A stretch of 64,000 nt of DNA from Metasolibacillus fluoroglycofenilyticus (GCF_003049645.1 NZ_PYWK01000004.1:124001-188000), one strand, 5' to 3'; counted from the stretch's first letter, positions 16,629 through 26,022 are shown. Numbers and translations: made by a program. Notes: generated from the sequence alone by a model not told the origin.

Positions 16629-18545
16629 TTACTCCTTTAAAAACCTTATTTTTAATTGCTTATAAAAATCCTTTGCATCATACTCAATTGGCAAATGACG
16701 CTTTATCATATAACTTAAGTAAATACTATATATAAATTGCTTTTCTTTTTCTATTTCTTTCTTTGACTCATAATTTTCGTTTATCACTTGAGTTAAATAA
16801 TCCCAAACTCCAAACTCAAATTCAAGTGATGGTTTTATTTCTTTTTTATCAATAGGTTTTGTGACCCCAATAATAATATCTTTTCCCACCGCATTTTGAG
16901 ATTTTACTTGCTTAATACTACCTTGTTTTTTATCTAAAATAGATGTTTCAACAACTTTAAATCCAGCTTCAACCATTGCCTCAATTGTGGCATTCCATAC
17001 ATCCTTTTTAGAATTATGAAATACTACTGACATATGCTTTCCTGCCTTCAATATACGATACATTTCACTGAAAGCTTGTTTCATTAATTCCTTGTAATCT
17101 GTAAGTCCTTTCCCTTGCGCTTTACATATAATCGCTTCATTTTTATTATCTGTGTATTGACCTAACCACGCTTCTAAAATAAAATTCATCTCAGAATAGA
17201 TAATGTCTTGTCCAAATGGCGGGTCTGTGAAAATATAATCGATGCTATTATCTGGTATATTTAAATTAGTAATGGATTGTGTAGAAATTCGTATATCATT
17301 TTTGTCTACATTAAATAAACCAGTTGCTTTTATTAAATTCTTTAATTTTTGTTCCTTTATCCCTTTAATTATATTCTTCTCTAAAGAAATTGAACCAAGA
17401 TATAATTGACCGTTTTGATAACCTGTAACTACTAAACCCTCTATATTTTTCTTGAACACAACCCGGGTCATTAAGGTTGAATTAGATAAATTATAACTGG
17501 AAATTAAAAATAACAATTGATTTCTCACTTCTAAAGGAGCTTTCAATGCATTTTTCCACAACGTACCTAACACTATTAAACTCCTTCTTGTGTAAAAGTG
17601 ATGAACATGTGTAACGCCTTTATGATAACCGCTTCGATACATCTCACCCCAATTTCCATCTTTAAACATCATTTTTACGTTTGGTACGGTTTCTGGAATA
17701 GGTGTCGATTCAATCTCTCTAATCAACTTAAAATCATTTTCAATACATTCACGGTAATATTTCTTTTTTCCTACTTGAACATATACACGTTTTGGTACTC
17801 TTTTTACACGAGATGCCTTTTCTTTTAATACATCATCATATATCTCTTCTGTGACTCTTTCACAAGCAGATTTCTCAAGCTTTGTATTACACGATGGACA
17901 AGTAAATCCATCTTTAAAAGTTTTATTTTGGAAATCTACTCCAACGTCCCAATAGTCAATTTCAAATTCACAGGTAGGACATTTGTACAATTCTGACCAA
18001 ACAATTTGACGAATTGTTTCTTCAACTCCCTCATTAATTACTTTATACATCCAACCAATTTCTTTTTCACTCTCTTCTAAGAGTTGAACAGCGGCTTCTT
18101 CAAGTTTCTTTACATCAACGGGGAGTGCAATACTCGAAGAAATAAATGTAGCAATTGGACTCAAGTCTGTTAAAATCGCTTTACGTTTTCCTACTTTATA
18201 ATCTATTTTATGTTCTTGAAATTCTTGTGCAACTTTACTATCGACCTTATCACAAGAAATAGCCGCCAATCCTGTCGAACCTGTACCTGAAAAGCCATCA
18301 AATACTACATCTCCTGGATTTGTATAATACAAAATATATTTTATTATTGACTGATAATCTATTTTCGTGGGATAAGAATGCATATTATATACAGGACCAC
18401 TTCTTTTGGATTCAACAGGATCATTGTAAGGTGTCCAATTAGATTTTCTTATTAATTCACTAGACATCTGAGTAGTGTCCATGATTTCTGCAATACATTC
18501 ATTTTTACCCGTAGAATAATACGGTAATCTATTTAAATTTTTCAT
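16629..18545 (-). CDS. DNA methyltransferase of the DPPF class with internal zinc ribbon
   Basis: The product is 638 residues. ATG 18545 has TTAGGAGAG upstream; ATG 18575 has none. MHSYPTKID precedes motif I VFDGFSGTGSTGLAA (about 81-95). A zinc ribbon follows with CPTC at about 189-192 and CPSC at about 216-219, then motif IV TDPPFGQDIIYSE at about 440. The order X-I-insert-IV is that of alpha-like N4/N6 amino methylases, similar in plan to the zinc-ribbon COG1743 type found in archaeal and bacterial defence loci. It is the first gene of the three-methylase operon, with a TATAAT at 18625-18620 as a possible -10 box. It lies next to the attachment end of the element. Confidence 0.8.
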   Translation of the reverse strand: MKNLNRLPYYSTGKNECIAEIMDTTQMSSELIRKSNWTPYNDPVESKRSGPVYNMHSYPTKIDYQSIIKYILYYTNPGDVVFDGFSGTGSTGLAAISCDKVDSKVAQEFQEHKIDYKVGKRKAILTDLSPIATFISSSIALPVDVKKLEEAAVQLLEESEKEIGWMYKVINEGVEETIRQIVWSELYKCPTCEFEIDYWDVGVDFQNKTFKDGFTCPSCNTKLEKSACERVTEEIYDDVLKEKASRVKRVPKRVYVQVGKKKYYRECIENDFKLIREIESTPIPETVPNVKMMFKDGNWGEMYRSGYHKGVTHVHHFYTRRSLIVLGTLWKNALKAPLEVRNQLLFLISSYNLSNSTLMTRVVFKKNIEGLVVTGYQNGQLYLGSISLEKNIIKGIKEQKLKNLIKATGLFNVDKNDIRISTQSITNLNIPDNSIDYIFTDPPFGQDIIYSEMNFILEAWLGQYTDNKNEAIICKAQGKGLTDYKELMKQAFSEMYRILKAGKHMSVVFHNSKKDVWNATIEAMVEAGFKVVETSILDKKQGSIKQVKSQNAVGKDIIIGVTKPIDKKEIKPSLEFEFGVWDYLTQVINENYESKKEIEKEKQFIYSIYLSYMIKRHLPIEYDAKDFYKQLKIRFLKE

Positions 18546-18654
18546 TAAACTCTCTCCTAATTCACACTTTTGCAATTATATTATTTAATAATATTTCAAA
18601 AAGATGTAGTGTATTATTTATTATAACACACAAAACATACGTTCCTTATTATTA

Positions 18655-18690
18655 ATAAAAAAGTGTCCCAGTAAAAACCTTACTGGGACT
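18655..18690 (-). terminator. Terminator downstream of rlmH
   Basis: GTCCCAGTAA at 18665-18674 pairs perfectly with TTACTGGGAC at 18680-18689, followed on the minus strand by CACTTTTTTATT. It sits inside the element, 46 bases past the rlmH stop, so it would end rlmH transcription. It would also insulate the methylase operon from the core. Confidence 0.75.
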
Positions 18691-18735
18691 AATTATATTG
18701 AGATTTTCAAATATATAAAAGGTATAAAACCTCAC

Positions 18736-18753
18736 TTACTTATGATAAGGCTC
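18736..18753. other. Probable SCC-type attachment site at the 3' end of rlmH
   Basis: The last codons of rlmH read, on its coding strand, GAGCCTTATCATAAGTAA. The known SCC attachment sequence in staphylococcal rlmH has the same TATCATAA core followed by a stop. The AT-rich element begins exactly here. No second copy was found by eye between 1 and 18700, so the far end is probably left of the window. Confidence 0.6.
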
Positions 18754-19215
18754 ACCCTTAATAATCCTAAAACTCCGATAAATCTGCTCAACTAGTACGA
18801 GCTTCATTAGCTGGTGGGGTAGGGTCATTTTGCCGAAGCAGAGCTTTTCGTCTGCGCGCTTTAGCACATCTGTGTGCAAGCCGAGTGACCCGCCAATGAC
18901 GAAGGCGACCTTGCTTTTGCCGTATGTCATCAAAGCGTCGAGGTCGGTGGCCATTTCTTCGCTTGTTTTCATTTTGCCGTCGAGGGCGAGGGCGATTACG
19001 TGAGTGCCGTCTTGAATTTTTGAGAGGATGCGTTCGCCTTCCTTTTTTTTGACGAGCTCCATTTCGGCGTCTGATAGCTGTTCGGGGGCTTTTTCGTCAG
19101 GTACTTCGATGAAGTCGATTTTTGCGTAGCTGCTTAGACGTTTAGCGTATTCGTCTATGCCCATTTTTAAGTATTTTTCTTTTAGCTTGCCTACAGAAAT
19201 GATTGTTATATTCAC
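18736..19215 (-). CDS. rlmH: 23S rRNA (pseudouridine1915-N3)-methyltransferase
   Basis: The product is 159 residues, the usual length of this SPOUT-class enzyme, which methylates pseudouridine 1915 in helix 69 of 23S rRNA using S-adenosylmethionine. It begins [16 protein letters not shown], has the cofactor-binding knot [14 protein letters not shown], and ends [14 protein letters not shown], all typical. Its 3' end is the classical attachment gene position of SCC elements (orfX), and here it borders the accessory block. The reading frame is intact, as expected when insertion rebuilds the last codons. DnaA boxes lie just upstream of its start. Confidence 0.97.
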   Translation of the reverse strand: MNITIISVGKLKEKYLKMGIDEYAKRLSSYAKIDFIEVPDEKAPEQLSDAEMELVKKKEGERILSKIQDGTHVIALALDGKMKTSEEMATDLDALMTYGKSKVAFVIGGSLGLHTDVLKRADEKLCFGKMTLPHQLMKLVLVEQIYRSFRIIKGEPYHK

Positions 19216-19305
19216 AGCTTATCCACCTTTACAATTCATTTACAAACATCTTATCCACAAAAGTTATCCACATATCAACAAGTCATTTCAATATATTGTG
19301 TAAAG

Positions 19306-19470
19306 TTATTTACTTGATACAATATATATAGCTTGCTCTTCACAGTAGTCACATTTTGTGGATAACTTTTCGTTATTATTTAGTTTATCCATAATGGGAA
19401 AATCTTCACACTCTGCTACAAACATGTCTAAGGCATGATCTATATGAGTTTCGCAGCTAAATTTTTTCAT
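19306..19470 (-). CDS. CxxH/CxxC small zinc-binding-type protein
   Basis: ATG 19470 is chosen over 19536 because GGAGGCGAC stands five bases before it. The 54-residue product has CETH near the N-terminus and CDYC near the C-terminus, the defining pair of the CxxH/CxxC protein family of Bacillales, which is regularly found beside rlmH. The four residues probably bind zinc. Function unknown. A DnaA box lies within the coding region at 19357-19365. Confidence 0.85.
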   Translation of the reverse strand: MKKFSCETHIDHALDMFVAECEDFPIMDKLNNNEKLSTKCDYCEEQAIYIVSSK

Positions 19471-19552
19471 TTTTTGTCGCCTCCAATAATCTGAAATTTC
19501 CACAAACTTATACACATTCTCCACAATGTTATCCACAATCTATTGTAGCAAA

Positions 19553-19595
19553 GAAAAAACAAGTAGGAAAGAACGCACTTTCTTTCCTACTTGTT
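19553..19595 (-). terminator. Terminator of the htrA-type gene
   Basis: AACAAGTAGGAAAGAA at 19558-19573 pairs with TTCTTTCCTACTTGTT near 19580-19595. On the minus strand a run of six T follows. It starts about 30 bases beyond the stop of the protease gene. Confidence 0.8.
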
Positions 19596-19625
19596 GTGTA
19601 TGACGATGCTTGTAGTTATCCACAG

Positions 19626-20897
19626 TTATAGCGTTGCACTGTTGTTTAATGTTAATTGTAATTCTACAATTTCTCCTTGGCGATATACCTTTAGCTGTAA
19701 TGTATCGCCAACTTCTTTTTCATTGTATAAATGCTTGCGTAGCTCGATGGCATTTTCAATTTTTTTGCCGTCCATTTCTACGATGACATCATATTGTTGC
19801 ACACCTGCTGTTTCTGCTGCTGAGCCGCGCACTACGTCTGTTACAACTACACCAGTTGTGATTTCTTCTGGTATTTTTAATGTTTGTTGTTGATAGAAGG
19901 CTGGCACTTCCGTTAAATCAAGAAGTGATACCCCCATCGCTGGACGCTTTACTTCGCCATGTTGCTCTAATTCTTCGATAATTGGAATAGCTGAATTAAT
20001 CGGAATTGAAAAGCCTAAGCCTTCGACAGAAGATTGGGCAATTTTCATTGAGTTAATGCCGACTAACTCACCCGCAATATTAATTAGAGCACCACCACTA
20101 TTACCGGGATTGATAGCTGCGTCTGTTTGCAATACTTCCGTTTGCCAGTCTTCCTGACCGTCATTGTTTAAATCAACTGGTACTGAGCGGTCTTTTCCGG
20201 ATACGATTCCTCTCGTTACAGAGCCATAAAATTCTAAGCCTAGTGGATTGCCGATTGCGATAACTGTTTCACCTTGCTTTAATGCGTCAGAGTCGCCGAA
20301 TTTAGCAGTAGCAGTAACATTTTTGCTATCAATCGCAACAACTGCTAAATCTGTCCAAATATCGCTACCGACAAGCTGTGCCTCCTCTTTAGTACCGTCC
20401 GCTAAAGTTACTTCTAATTGCTGAGCGCCCTCAATGACATGATAATTCGTTACAATAAAGGCTTTATCTTCAGCAATTTTATAAATAACACCAGAGCCAC
20501 TTCCTGCTTCTTGTGAAGAAACGGATTGGTTCCAAAAACTAGATACTTCTTGGATGTTTGTTATACCGACAACTGCTTCAGATACTTGCTCTACTGCGGT
20601 CGTCACATCCGATGATACTTCCGTTACAGTTTGCTGAATCTTTGTGTTACTTGAATCAGCTGTTTGATTTGCTGATTCTGTGCCAGGCAGTTGCCCTACA
20701 AGTGAGGGCAACATAAGCCATACGAGTAGCGCCCCGACAATAATACCGGATAGTCCACTCATAAAATAGCCTACTTTGCTTCCCCCATTGTTCTTTTTAT
20801 TGCGCTTTTTCTGCGCCTCTAATTCTTCTCGACGTAAACGCTCTTGTAGCGGTGTTAGTTGTTCTTGTTCCGTGTTATGCTCATCGAAATTCGTCAT
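19626..20897 (-). CDS. htrA: HtrA/DegP-type membrane serine protease
   Basis: ATG 20897 is chosen because AAAGGAAG lies six bases upstream. The product is 423 residues: a charged N-terminus, one membrane segment (YFMSGLSGIIVGALLVWLML region), an extracellular trypsin-like domain and a C-terminal PDZ domain. The catalytic triad is visible: His in VTNYHVIEG, Asp in WTDLAVVAI, Ser in NPGNSGGALI. It degrades or refolds damaged exported proteins. It is the YycK/HtrC-type gene that closes the walRK operon in Bacillales. A hairpin at 20990 separates it from yycJ, so it may also have its own promoter. Confidence 0.93.
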   Translation of the reverse strand: MTNFDEHNTEQEQLTPLQERLRREELEAQKKRNKKNNGGSKVGYFMSGLSGIIVGALLVWLMLPSLVGQLPGTESANQTADSSNTKIQQTVTEVSSDVTTAVEQVSEAVVGITNIQEVSSFWNQSVSSQEAGSGSGVIYKIAEDKAFIVTNYHVIEGAQQLEVTLADGTKEEAQLVGSDIWTDLAVVAIDSKNVTATAKFGDSDALKQGETVIAIGNPLGLEFYGSVTRGIVSGKDRSVPVDLNNDGQEDWQTEVLQTDAAINPGNSGGALINIAGELVGINSMKIAQSSVEGLGFSIPINSAIPIIEELEQHGEVKRPAMGVSLLDLTEVPAFYQQQTLKIPEEITTGVVVTDVVRGSAAETAGVQQYDVIVEMDGKKIENAIELRKHLYNEKEVGDTLQLKVYRQGEIVELQLTLNNSATL

Positions 20898-20989
20898 CGA
20901 AATCTTCCTTTCGTTCATTTGTTATTATTAGCATACACATGAAACATTAAAATTAGATGAAAATTAATTAAAACTGCAATAAAAATGTT

Positions 20990-21028
20990 GCGTATAAAAT
21001 GTCGTGCAGTGGCCGGCATTTTATACGC
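20990..21028. terminator. Hairpin with shared loop core between yycJ and htrA
   Basis: GCGTATAAAATG at 20990-21001 pairs perfectly with CATTTTATACGC at 21017-21028 around a loop containing CGTGCAGTGGCCGG. The loop core recurs in other hairpins of this window. The plus-strand side is followed after 11 bases by TTTTTTT. Confidence 0.6.
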
Positions 21029-21190
21029 TTTCGGTGGTGTTTTTTTAAAATTTTACTTTGTGGAGAAGGGTTAGTGGATTTTTTTATAGTTTTAAACATT
21101 GACTTTAGCAGTATTATCTTTCAGCAAATGGGGTTTTTCGAAAGTTCAAAACATTGAATTCGGCGGTATCCTTTCCCTCTTACACCAAAC

Positions 21191-21231
21191 AAAAACGTCA
21201 AAAAGGTCCGCTACTGCACGGCTTTTTGACG
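21191..21231 (-). terminator. Terminator of yycJ
   Basis: CGTCAAAAAG at 21196-21205 pairs with CTTTTTGACG at 21222-21231; the minus-strand loop reads CCGTGCAGTAGCGG. The tail is TTTTTGTTTGG. Same loop core as the hairpins at 20990, 47421, 58587 and 59495. Confidence 0.8.
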
Positions 21232-21238
21232 CTTCTCT

Positions 21239-22033
21239 TTATACAGTTACTAACTTCGTTGGCTCCTCTGCATCGGTGTCATGTAAGTGGACGAATTCAC
21301 CTGTAATAATGCCACATGATTGCAATGTTTGTGAAACGCTCATGCGTGCTAAATCCTTCATATTATTGTCTTTACTTAAATGAGATAAATAAATTTGCGT
21401 TGGCTTTTCGAAAACAACCTCGCTCATTGCAACAGCTGCATCCTCATTTGAAACATGTCCCACATCGCTTAAAATTCGCCGTTTAATGCTCCATGGATAA
21501 CGTCCCATTTGAAGCATACCGATATCATGATTGCTTTCAAAAACGAAAGCATCTGCTCCACGAATATGGCCTTTCATACGGTCGCTCACATAGCCCGTAT
21601 CTGTCATAACAGCTAGCTTGCGCCCTTCCTCATGGAAGACATAAAACATCGGATCAGCGGCATCATGAGACACAGCAAATGACTGAATATCCAGTGTGCC
21701 GAATGATTTCATCGTCTCCATATCAAATTGGAAGCGTAAATCGGTTGGAATATTGCCTATGCTCATATCCATTGCTGCCCATGTTTTTTCATTGGCATAA
21801 ATCGGAACATTATATTTTCGTGCGACAACCCCCAAACCTTTAATATGGTCGCTATGCTCATGAGTTACTAAAATACCTGATAGCTTTTTCATATCACGGT
21901 CAATTTTAGCGAAAAGCTGCTCCATTTTTTTGCCGCTTAGGCCGACATCTACTAAAAAGGCATGCTCATCATTTTCTACATAAATAGCATTACCTGTACT
22001 GCCGCTAGCTAAAACACTAAATCGCATCGTCAA
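21239..22033 (-). CDS. yycJ: MBL-fold metallohydrolase YycJ/WalJ
   Basis: The product is 264 residues. The metallo-beta-lactamase metal motif [11 protein letters not shown] is complete (HxHxDH) at about 60, and an SHDAAD segment and the C-terminal LSHLSKDNN give the further ligands. This cytosolic family is co-transcribed with walRK in Firmicutes and has been linked to coordination of cell division with wall metabolism and to 5'-nuclease-type activity. It lies six bases after yycI. Start ATG 22033 is right at the family N-terminus ([14 protein letters not shown] two residues later). Confidence 0.95.
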   Translation of the reverse strand: MTMRFSVLASGSTGNAIYVENDEHAFLVDVGLSGKKMEQLFAKIDRDMKKLSGILVTHEHSDHIKGLGVVARKYNVPIYANEKTWAAMDMSIGNIPTDLRFQFDMETMKSFGTLDIQSFAVSHDAADPMFYVFHEEGRKLAVMTDTGYVSDRMKGHIRGADAFVFESNHDIGMLQMGRYPWSIKRRILSDVGHVSNEDAAVAMSEVVFEKPTQIYLSHLSKDNNMKDLARMSVSQTLQSCGIITGEFVHLHDTDAEEPTKLVTV

Positions 22034-22039
22034 AACCCC

Positions 22040-22858
22040 TTATTCTTCTTCCTCTACTGCTTTTACATCGAGCTGCATATCAACCACTTTTCCTTCAACC
22101 GCATTGACGAAAAATTCTTCACTTGTTCCTTCCTGCGTTTGAACACGTACTTCCCATGTCGGTGCGAATACTTGTGTTTGCGTAAATTGGAACAATGTTG
22201 AATAGCCTAGCTTCATGCTCGTAATATGTGAATTCGGCTTAATAAAATTGCGCGCATACAATACTTGAATAATTTGAATTGGTGGCAGCAAATTTTTTTG
22301 TTGCTCTAATTCTCCTAGCTGCTCAAGCATTGTTTGCTCATATTTATAAACCTCGCCTTGCTCGGTGAAATAAACTTTCACAAGACCTTTTAATGAATAG
22401 TAAAGGGTCCGGTCATTCATACGTTGAAAGTAAATTGCAGTTCCTTCCTCACGATTAATATCCCACAAGGTATAGGAAGCACCTGCATTTATATACTGTT
22501 GGATAAACTCTTGAAATCCTGATTGTTCCATATTACGTAGCTTAATAGGCTTTTGGAACGTCACAATGAGCGTATCCTCATCTTCTACTCGGTACATTTC
22601 ATTTATTCCTTGCAGTGCATCTGAGGTGTTAAAAAGCTTTACTTTGCCAGATATATAGGCCGCTTTTTCGACGTTATTAGGCAAAGCTGCATACGTAATA
22701 TTGTCATCCTTTAATTTAGCCTCTATATTTTTTTCCCCGAGTACCTCTACATTTTGATTTTCCTTGTAGTTCTTTACATACTGCGAATAGAGGAAAATAT
22801 TCAGAATTAAAAAGACAAAGATGAATATAGATTTTGTTTTATTCCAATCCATATTCAC
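22040..22858 (-). CDS. yycI: Two-component system regulator YycI
   Basis: The product is 272 residues: a short cytosolic N-terminus (MNMDWNKTKS), one membrane helix (IFIFVFLILNIFLYS) and an extracellular beta-rich domain. This is the layout of YycI, which with YycH binds WalK in the membrane and restrains it in Bacillus subtilis. It overlaps yycH by 20 bases and precedes yycJ closely. The order walR-walK-yycH-yycI-yycJ is conserved. Confidence 0.95.
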   Translation of the reverse strand: MNMDWNKTKSIFIFVFLILNIFLYSQYVKNYKENQNVEVLGEKNIEAKLKDDNITYAALPNNVEKAAYISGKVKLFNTSDALQGINEMYRVEDEDTLIVTFQKPIKLRNMEQSGFQEFIQQYINAGASYTLWDINREEGTAIYFQRMNDRTLYYSLKGLVKVYFTEQGEVYKYEQTMLEQLGELEQQKNLLPPIQIIQVLYARNFIKPNSHITSMKLGYSTLFQFTQTQVFAPTWEVRVQTQEGTSEEFFVNAVEGKVVDMQLDVKAVEEEE

Positions 22859-24176
22859 TACCTCCTACTCGCTCCAACGTGAGACGTCCCCAGCCATTTG
22901 TCGTCAGCATAAACCAGCTTGGTTCTAACGTAAATAGTTGCGCGCCTGCATCATGCACTAAATAATAACCAATTACTAAATCCTCTATTTCCTTCAAATC
23001 CTTTTTTAAATTGGTTTGAATATGTTCAATCGTCCGTGGCCCCGATGCTAATTCTTTTGCAGCTTTGTCATCAGGAATAATCATATCAAGCACATAATAA
23101 GGTCTGCGATAACGGAAAATACGATTATCTCCCCATGTTGTAGAAATACGTGTTGTAGTCGTATCACTATAAACAGGAAGGTCTTTGAAAAACATTTGAT
23201 AGTCGATTATATGCTTTTGATAATTCATTGCTGCAAAACGGTAATCGGCAGTAATTCCACCATGCTCATTCAGAAAATCTAAGCTGTCCTTTAGTAAAAC
23301 AGATGCTGCAATTGGTGAGATGCTTTCAGCTGCAGGATAAACATAGTGAACTGATTGCGTTAGTGTATCTAATGTCATAAGTGACATGGCATCCGTATAT
23401 TTTTCAGAGTATGCACTTTCTATATTGCGTTGCACGATATTTGGGTCTGTAAATAATATTTTTTTTAATCGCTCGGATGAAATTGATTCTACCAAATACG
23501 TGTATGGAACAATCTCTGTCGGATTCATTAAAACATATAATGATGTTGCGCCAGGGCGCTCTATTTCCATGTAGCTGTCCAATATTACTGCACGATCAAT
23601 AATATTTCTCTTAAAGTTTATTTTATCAGGTACCCTCACAAAAGAGCGATGCAATGTACGATTGTCTGTGTTGATAAATAAAAACTGCAATTGATCTGTT
23701 ATCGCAAGACTGCTCCAATCAATAATGACACGGTCAAAGGTCATTTCAGGTATGTCTTCTTTATCATGGAATGGCAAAATAGAAGCGAATGTAGGCATAG
23801 GTATATCCGCTTGGAAAAATAATGTCATGCGATTTGGAGCTCTTAGCATTTCATTTAGTTTTTCTTCTGCTAAATTATGATTAATTAACGTTAAATCATT
23901 TGCTTCCATCTGAGAAAGCTCACTCATCAACGTATCAATCACTGCACTAGATGTAGTTCCTGTGAAATTTTCCTCACCTTTAAATAGTAAACGATATGGC
24001 TTTATTACTTTATTAAGTGCTTTTTGTTCTCCAAGAGTTACATGCTCAACCTGTATATCCTCTATTGTTTGATACTTCGGTTTATAGCTCCATGTTAAAA
24101 AAGTTAATGTCATACTAAGTGCGATGAGTAGGAATAGGATAACTGATTTTATATGCTCAATATATTTCACTCCCAT
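22839..24176 (-). CDS. yycH: Two-component system activity regulator YycH
   Basis: The product is 445 residues with one N-terminal membrane helix (IKSVILFLLIALSMTLTFL) and a large extracellular domain ending ERVGGSEYGLE. It interacts with YycI and the WalK sensor kinase to tune wall homeostasis signalling. It overlaps the end of walK by ten bases and the start of yycI by 20, so the genes are translationally coupled. Length is typical of the family. Confidence 0.95.
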   Translation of the reverse strand: MGVKYIEHIKSVILFLLIALSMTLTFLTWSYKPKYQTIEDIQVEHVTLGEQKALNKVIKPYRLLFKGEENFTGTTSSAVIDTLMSELSQMEANDLTLINHNLAEEKLNEMLRAPNRMTLFFQADIPMPTFASILPFHDKEDIPEMTFDRVIIDWSSLAITDQLQFLFINTDNRTLHRSFVRVPDKINFKRNIIDRAVILDSYMEIERPGATSLYVLMNPTEIVPYTYLVESISSERLKKILFTDPNIVQRNIESAYSEKYTDAMSLMTLDTLTQSVHYVYPAAESISPIAASVLLKDSLDFLNEHGGITADYRFAAMNYQKHIIDYQMFFKDLPVYSDTTTTRISTTWGDNRIFRYRRPYYVLDMIIPDDKAAKELASGPRTIEHIQTNLKKDLKEIEDLVIGYYLVHDAGAQLFTLEPSWFMLTTNGWGRLTLERVGGSEYGLE

Positions 24177-26017
24177 TCCTCCTCTTCATTTAATTCACAT
24201 GGTAGTGTGAAGAAAATAGTTGTACCCTTGCCTTCCTCGCTCTCTGCCCAAATTCTCCCGCCGTGTGCCGCTATCATATCCTTCGCAATAGCAAGCCCCA
24301 AGCCTGTGCCCCCCATTGAGCGAGCACGTGCACGGTCTACACGATAGAAGCGTTCAAAAATGCGCGTTAAATTTTCTTTGGGAATACCCATTCCATCGTC
24401 GGAAACCATAACTGTAAGTATATTATCATGCACGGTAAAACCAAAACGAATATTTCCGCCATCTGGAGAATACTTCAAAGCATTGGAAATAATATTATCA
24501 ATTACTTGTGTTAATTTATCGGTGTCAATTTCTACAAAATAGCTTGTTTTCGGCAATAGGCGCACAAATGTAACGTTTTGAGATTTTGACATTTCAAAAC
24601 GATCGATAATGCGATGTAAAAACTTATTAAACTCTACAAATTCCTTTTTTAAATCATAGTCTTGACTATCCATTCTAGAAAGCTGCAATAAATCATTGAC
24701 TAAACGAATCATACGCTCTGTTTCCGTTTGCGTTACATTTAAAAATGTTGGTGCGATATTTTCATCGCGCCATGCACCGTCTGCAAGCGCCTCTAAATAG
24801 CTTCGCATCGTCGTCAATGGCGTGCGTAGTTCATGCGAAACATTCGATACAAATTCGCGTCGCTCCATATCTATTTTTTCTTGCTCCGTAATATCGTGTA
24901 ATACGGTAATTAACCCGTTGACAAAGCCCGTTTCCTTTTGAATAACCGAGAAATTAGCACGCAAAATATAAGGTGCCTCCTGTGTGCTAAAATTTAGATT
25001 CAGCGGCTCCTTCATATGAATTAAATCTTCAAAGCTGTAATTTTGGTCTAAGCCCAGCACTGACGCAATCGGTCGATTCAACATCGCCTCACTCGTAACA
25101 TGTAATAAATTCAATGCCGGTTCATTAATTAAAATTACTTTCCCCTTACGATCTGTGGCAATAACACCATCTGTCATATTACTAAGTACGGTTGCAAGCT
25201 TACGACGTTCTGCCTCAGTTGTAGATTGCGCCTCCTGCAAGCGATTCGTTAAGTGATTGAAGGCAATAGCGAGCTGACCAATTTCATCCGTACCGTAAAC
25301 ACGAACTTTGCGCGAGAAATTCCCCTTCGCCATCGCCTGTGCCTGCTTACGCATATCAGAAATCGGGCGCGTAATTGTACGAGCAATTAAAATTCCCAAT
25401 ATAACTGTAATAATAAGGGACATTGCCGTTCCCGCTGCAAAAATACGATTTATATCACTCATTTGTTCAAACACTTTTTCAATATTTGATTCAATATAAA
25501 TCATACCGATTACTTCGCCATCAGGTCCTACCGTATCTAAAACAGGTTTGGCTAACACCCAAATACGCTTACTTGTTTTGTTATCATAGTAAATCATATC
25601 TATCAATGTTTCGGCAGCCATTGCTTTACGTACAAGCTCGTCAGTGGAGGGTTGCCCAACAATCGATTGGTTATTGCTTTCTGATGTTGCTAATATTCGA
25701 TTGCGATGGTCAATTACGCGAATTTCCTTAATATCGCGTGATGAAATATCACCAGTGGAAAATTCACGCAATAAGGAGCTTAAGCTTTCCTCTAATTGTG
25801 GTGATGTATCATTGCGTTCACGTAAAATTTCTTCACGAATGCTATATTGAACAAGGTCAATACGCTGAAAAATCGATTCCTGAAAGCTTGTTTTTAAGTT
25901 TTGCTCTAGCTCTCTTGAAAAGTACAGCCCGATAATTTGCAAAGCAATAATAATTAATAAAATATAAATTAAAACAAGCTTTACGTGAATAGATTTAAAA
26001 AAACCTACTTTTTGCAT
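24167..26017 (-). CDS. walK: Cell-wall sensor histidine kinase WalK
   Basis: The product is 616 residues: membrane helix at about 12-32, extracellular PAS-like domain at about 35-180, second helix at about 195-213, HAMP to about 262, cytosolic PAS at about 270-375, then the kinase core. The phosphoacceptor is His395 in FVSNVSHELRTPL. ATP-binding boxes follow: DNIISNALKYSPDGG (N box), DDGMGIP and GGTGLGLAIAK. It senses wall state and phosphorylates WalR. It lies five bases after walR. Nothing unusual. Confidence 0.97.
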   Translation of the reverse strand: MQKVGFFKSIHVKLVLIYILLIIIALQIIGLYFSRELEQNLKTSFQESIFQRIDLVQYSIREEILRERNDTSPQLEESLSSLLREFSTGDISSRDIKEIRVIDHRNRILATSESNNQSIVGQPSTDELVRKAMAAETLIDMIYYDNKTSKRIWVLAKPVLDTVGPDGEVIGMIYIESNIEKVFEQMSDINRIFAAGTAMSLIITVILGILIARTITRPISDMRKQAQAMAKGNFSRKVRVYGTDEIGQLAIAFNHLTNRLQEAQSTTEAERRKLATVLSNMTDGVIATDRKGKVILINEPALNLLHVTSEAMLNRPIASVLGLDQNYSFEDLIHMKEPLNLNFSTQEAPYILRANFSVIQKETGFVNGLITVLHDITEQEKIDMERREFVSNVSHELRTPLTTMRSYLEALADGAWRDENIAPTFLNVTQTETERMIRLVNDLLQLSRMDSQDYDLKKEFVEFNKFLHRIIDRFEMSKSQNVTFVRLLPKTSYFVEIDTDKLTQVIDNIISNALKYSPDGGNIRFGFTVHDNILTVMVSDDGMGIPKENLTRIFERFYRVDRARARSMGGTGLGLAIAKDMIAAHGGRIWAESEEGKGTTIFFTLPCELNEEEEWE

Positions 26018-26022
26018 TTTTT

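Larger units (their letters stand above)
19219..19624. promoter_or_regulatory. Cluster of six DnaA boxes around the rlmH upstream region
   Basis: TTATCCACA or its complement occurs at 19251-19259, 19264-19272, 19357-19365, 19529-19537 and 19616-19624, with a one-base variant at 19219-19227. That is six boxes in about 400 bases, away from oriC. They span a small gene and its flanks. Clusters of this kind titrate DnaA or repress initiation in Bacillus. The role here is inference. Confidence 0.6.
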
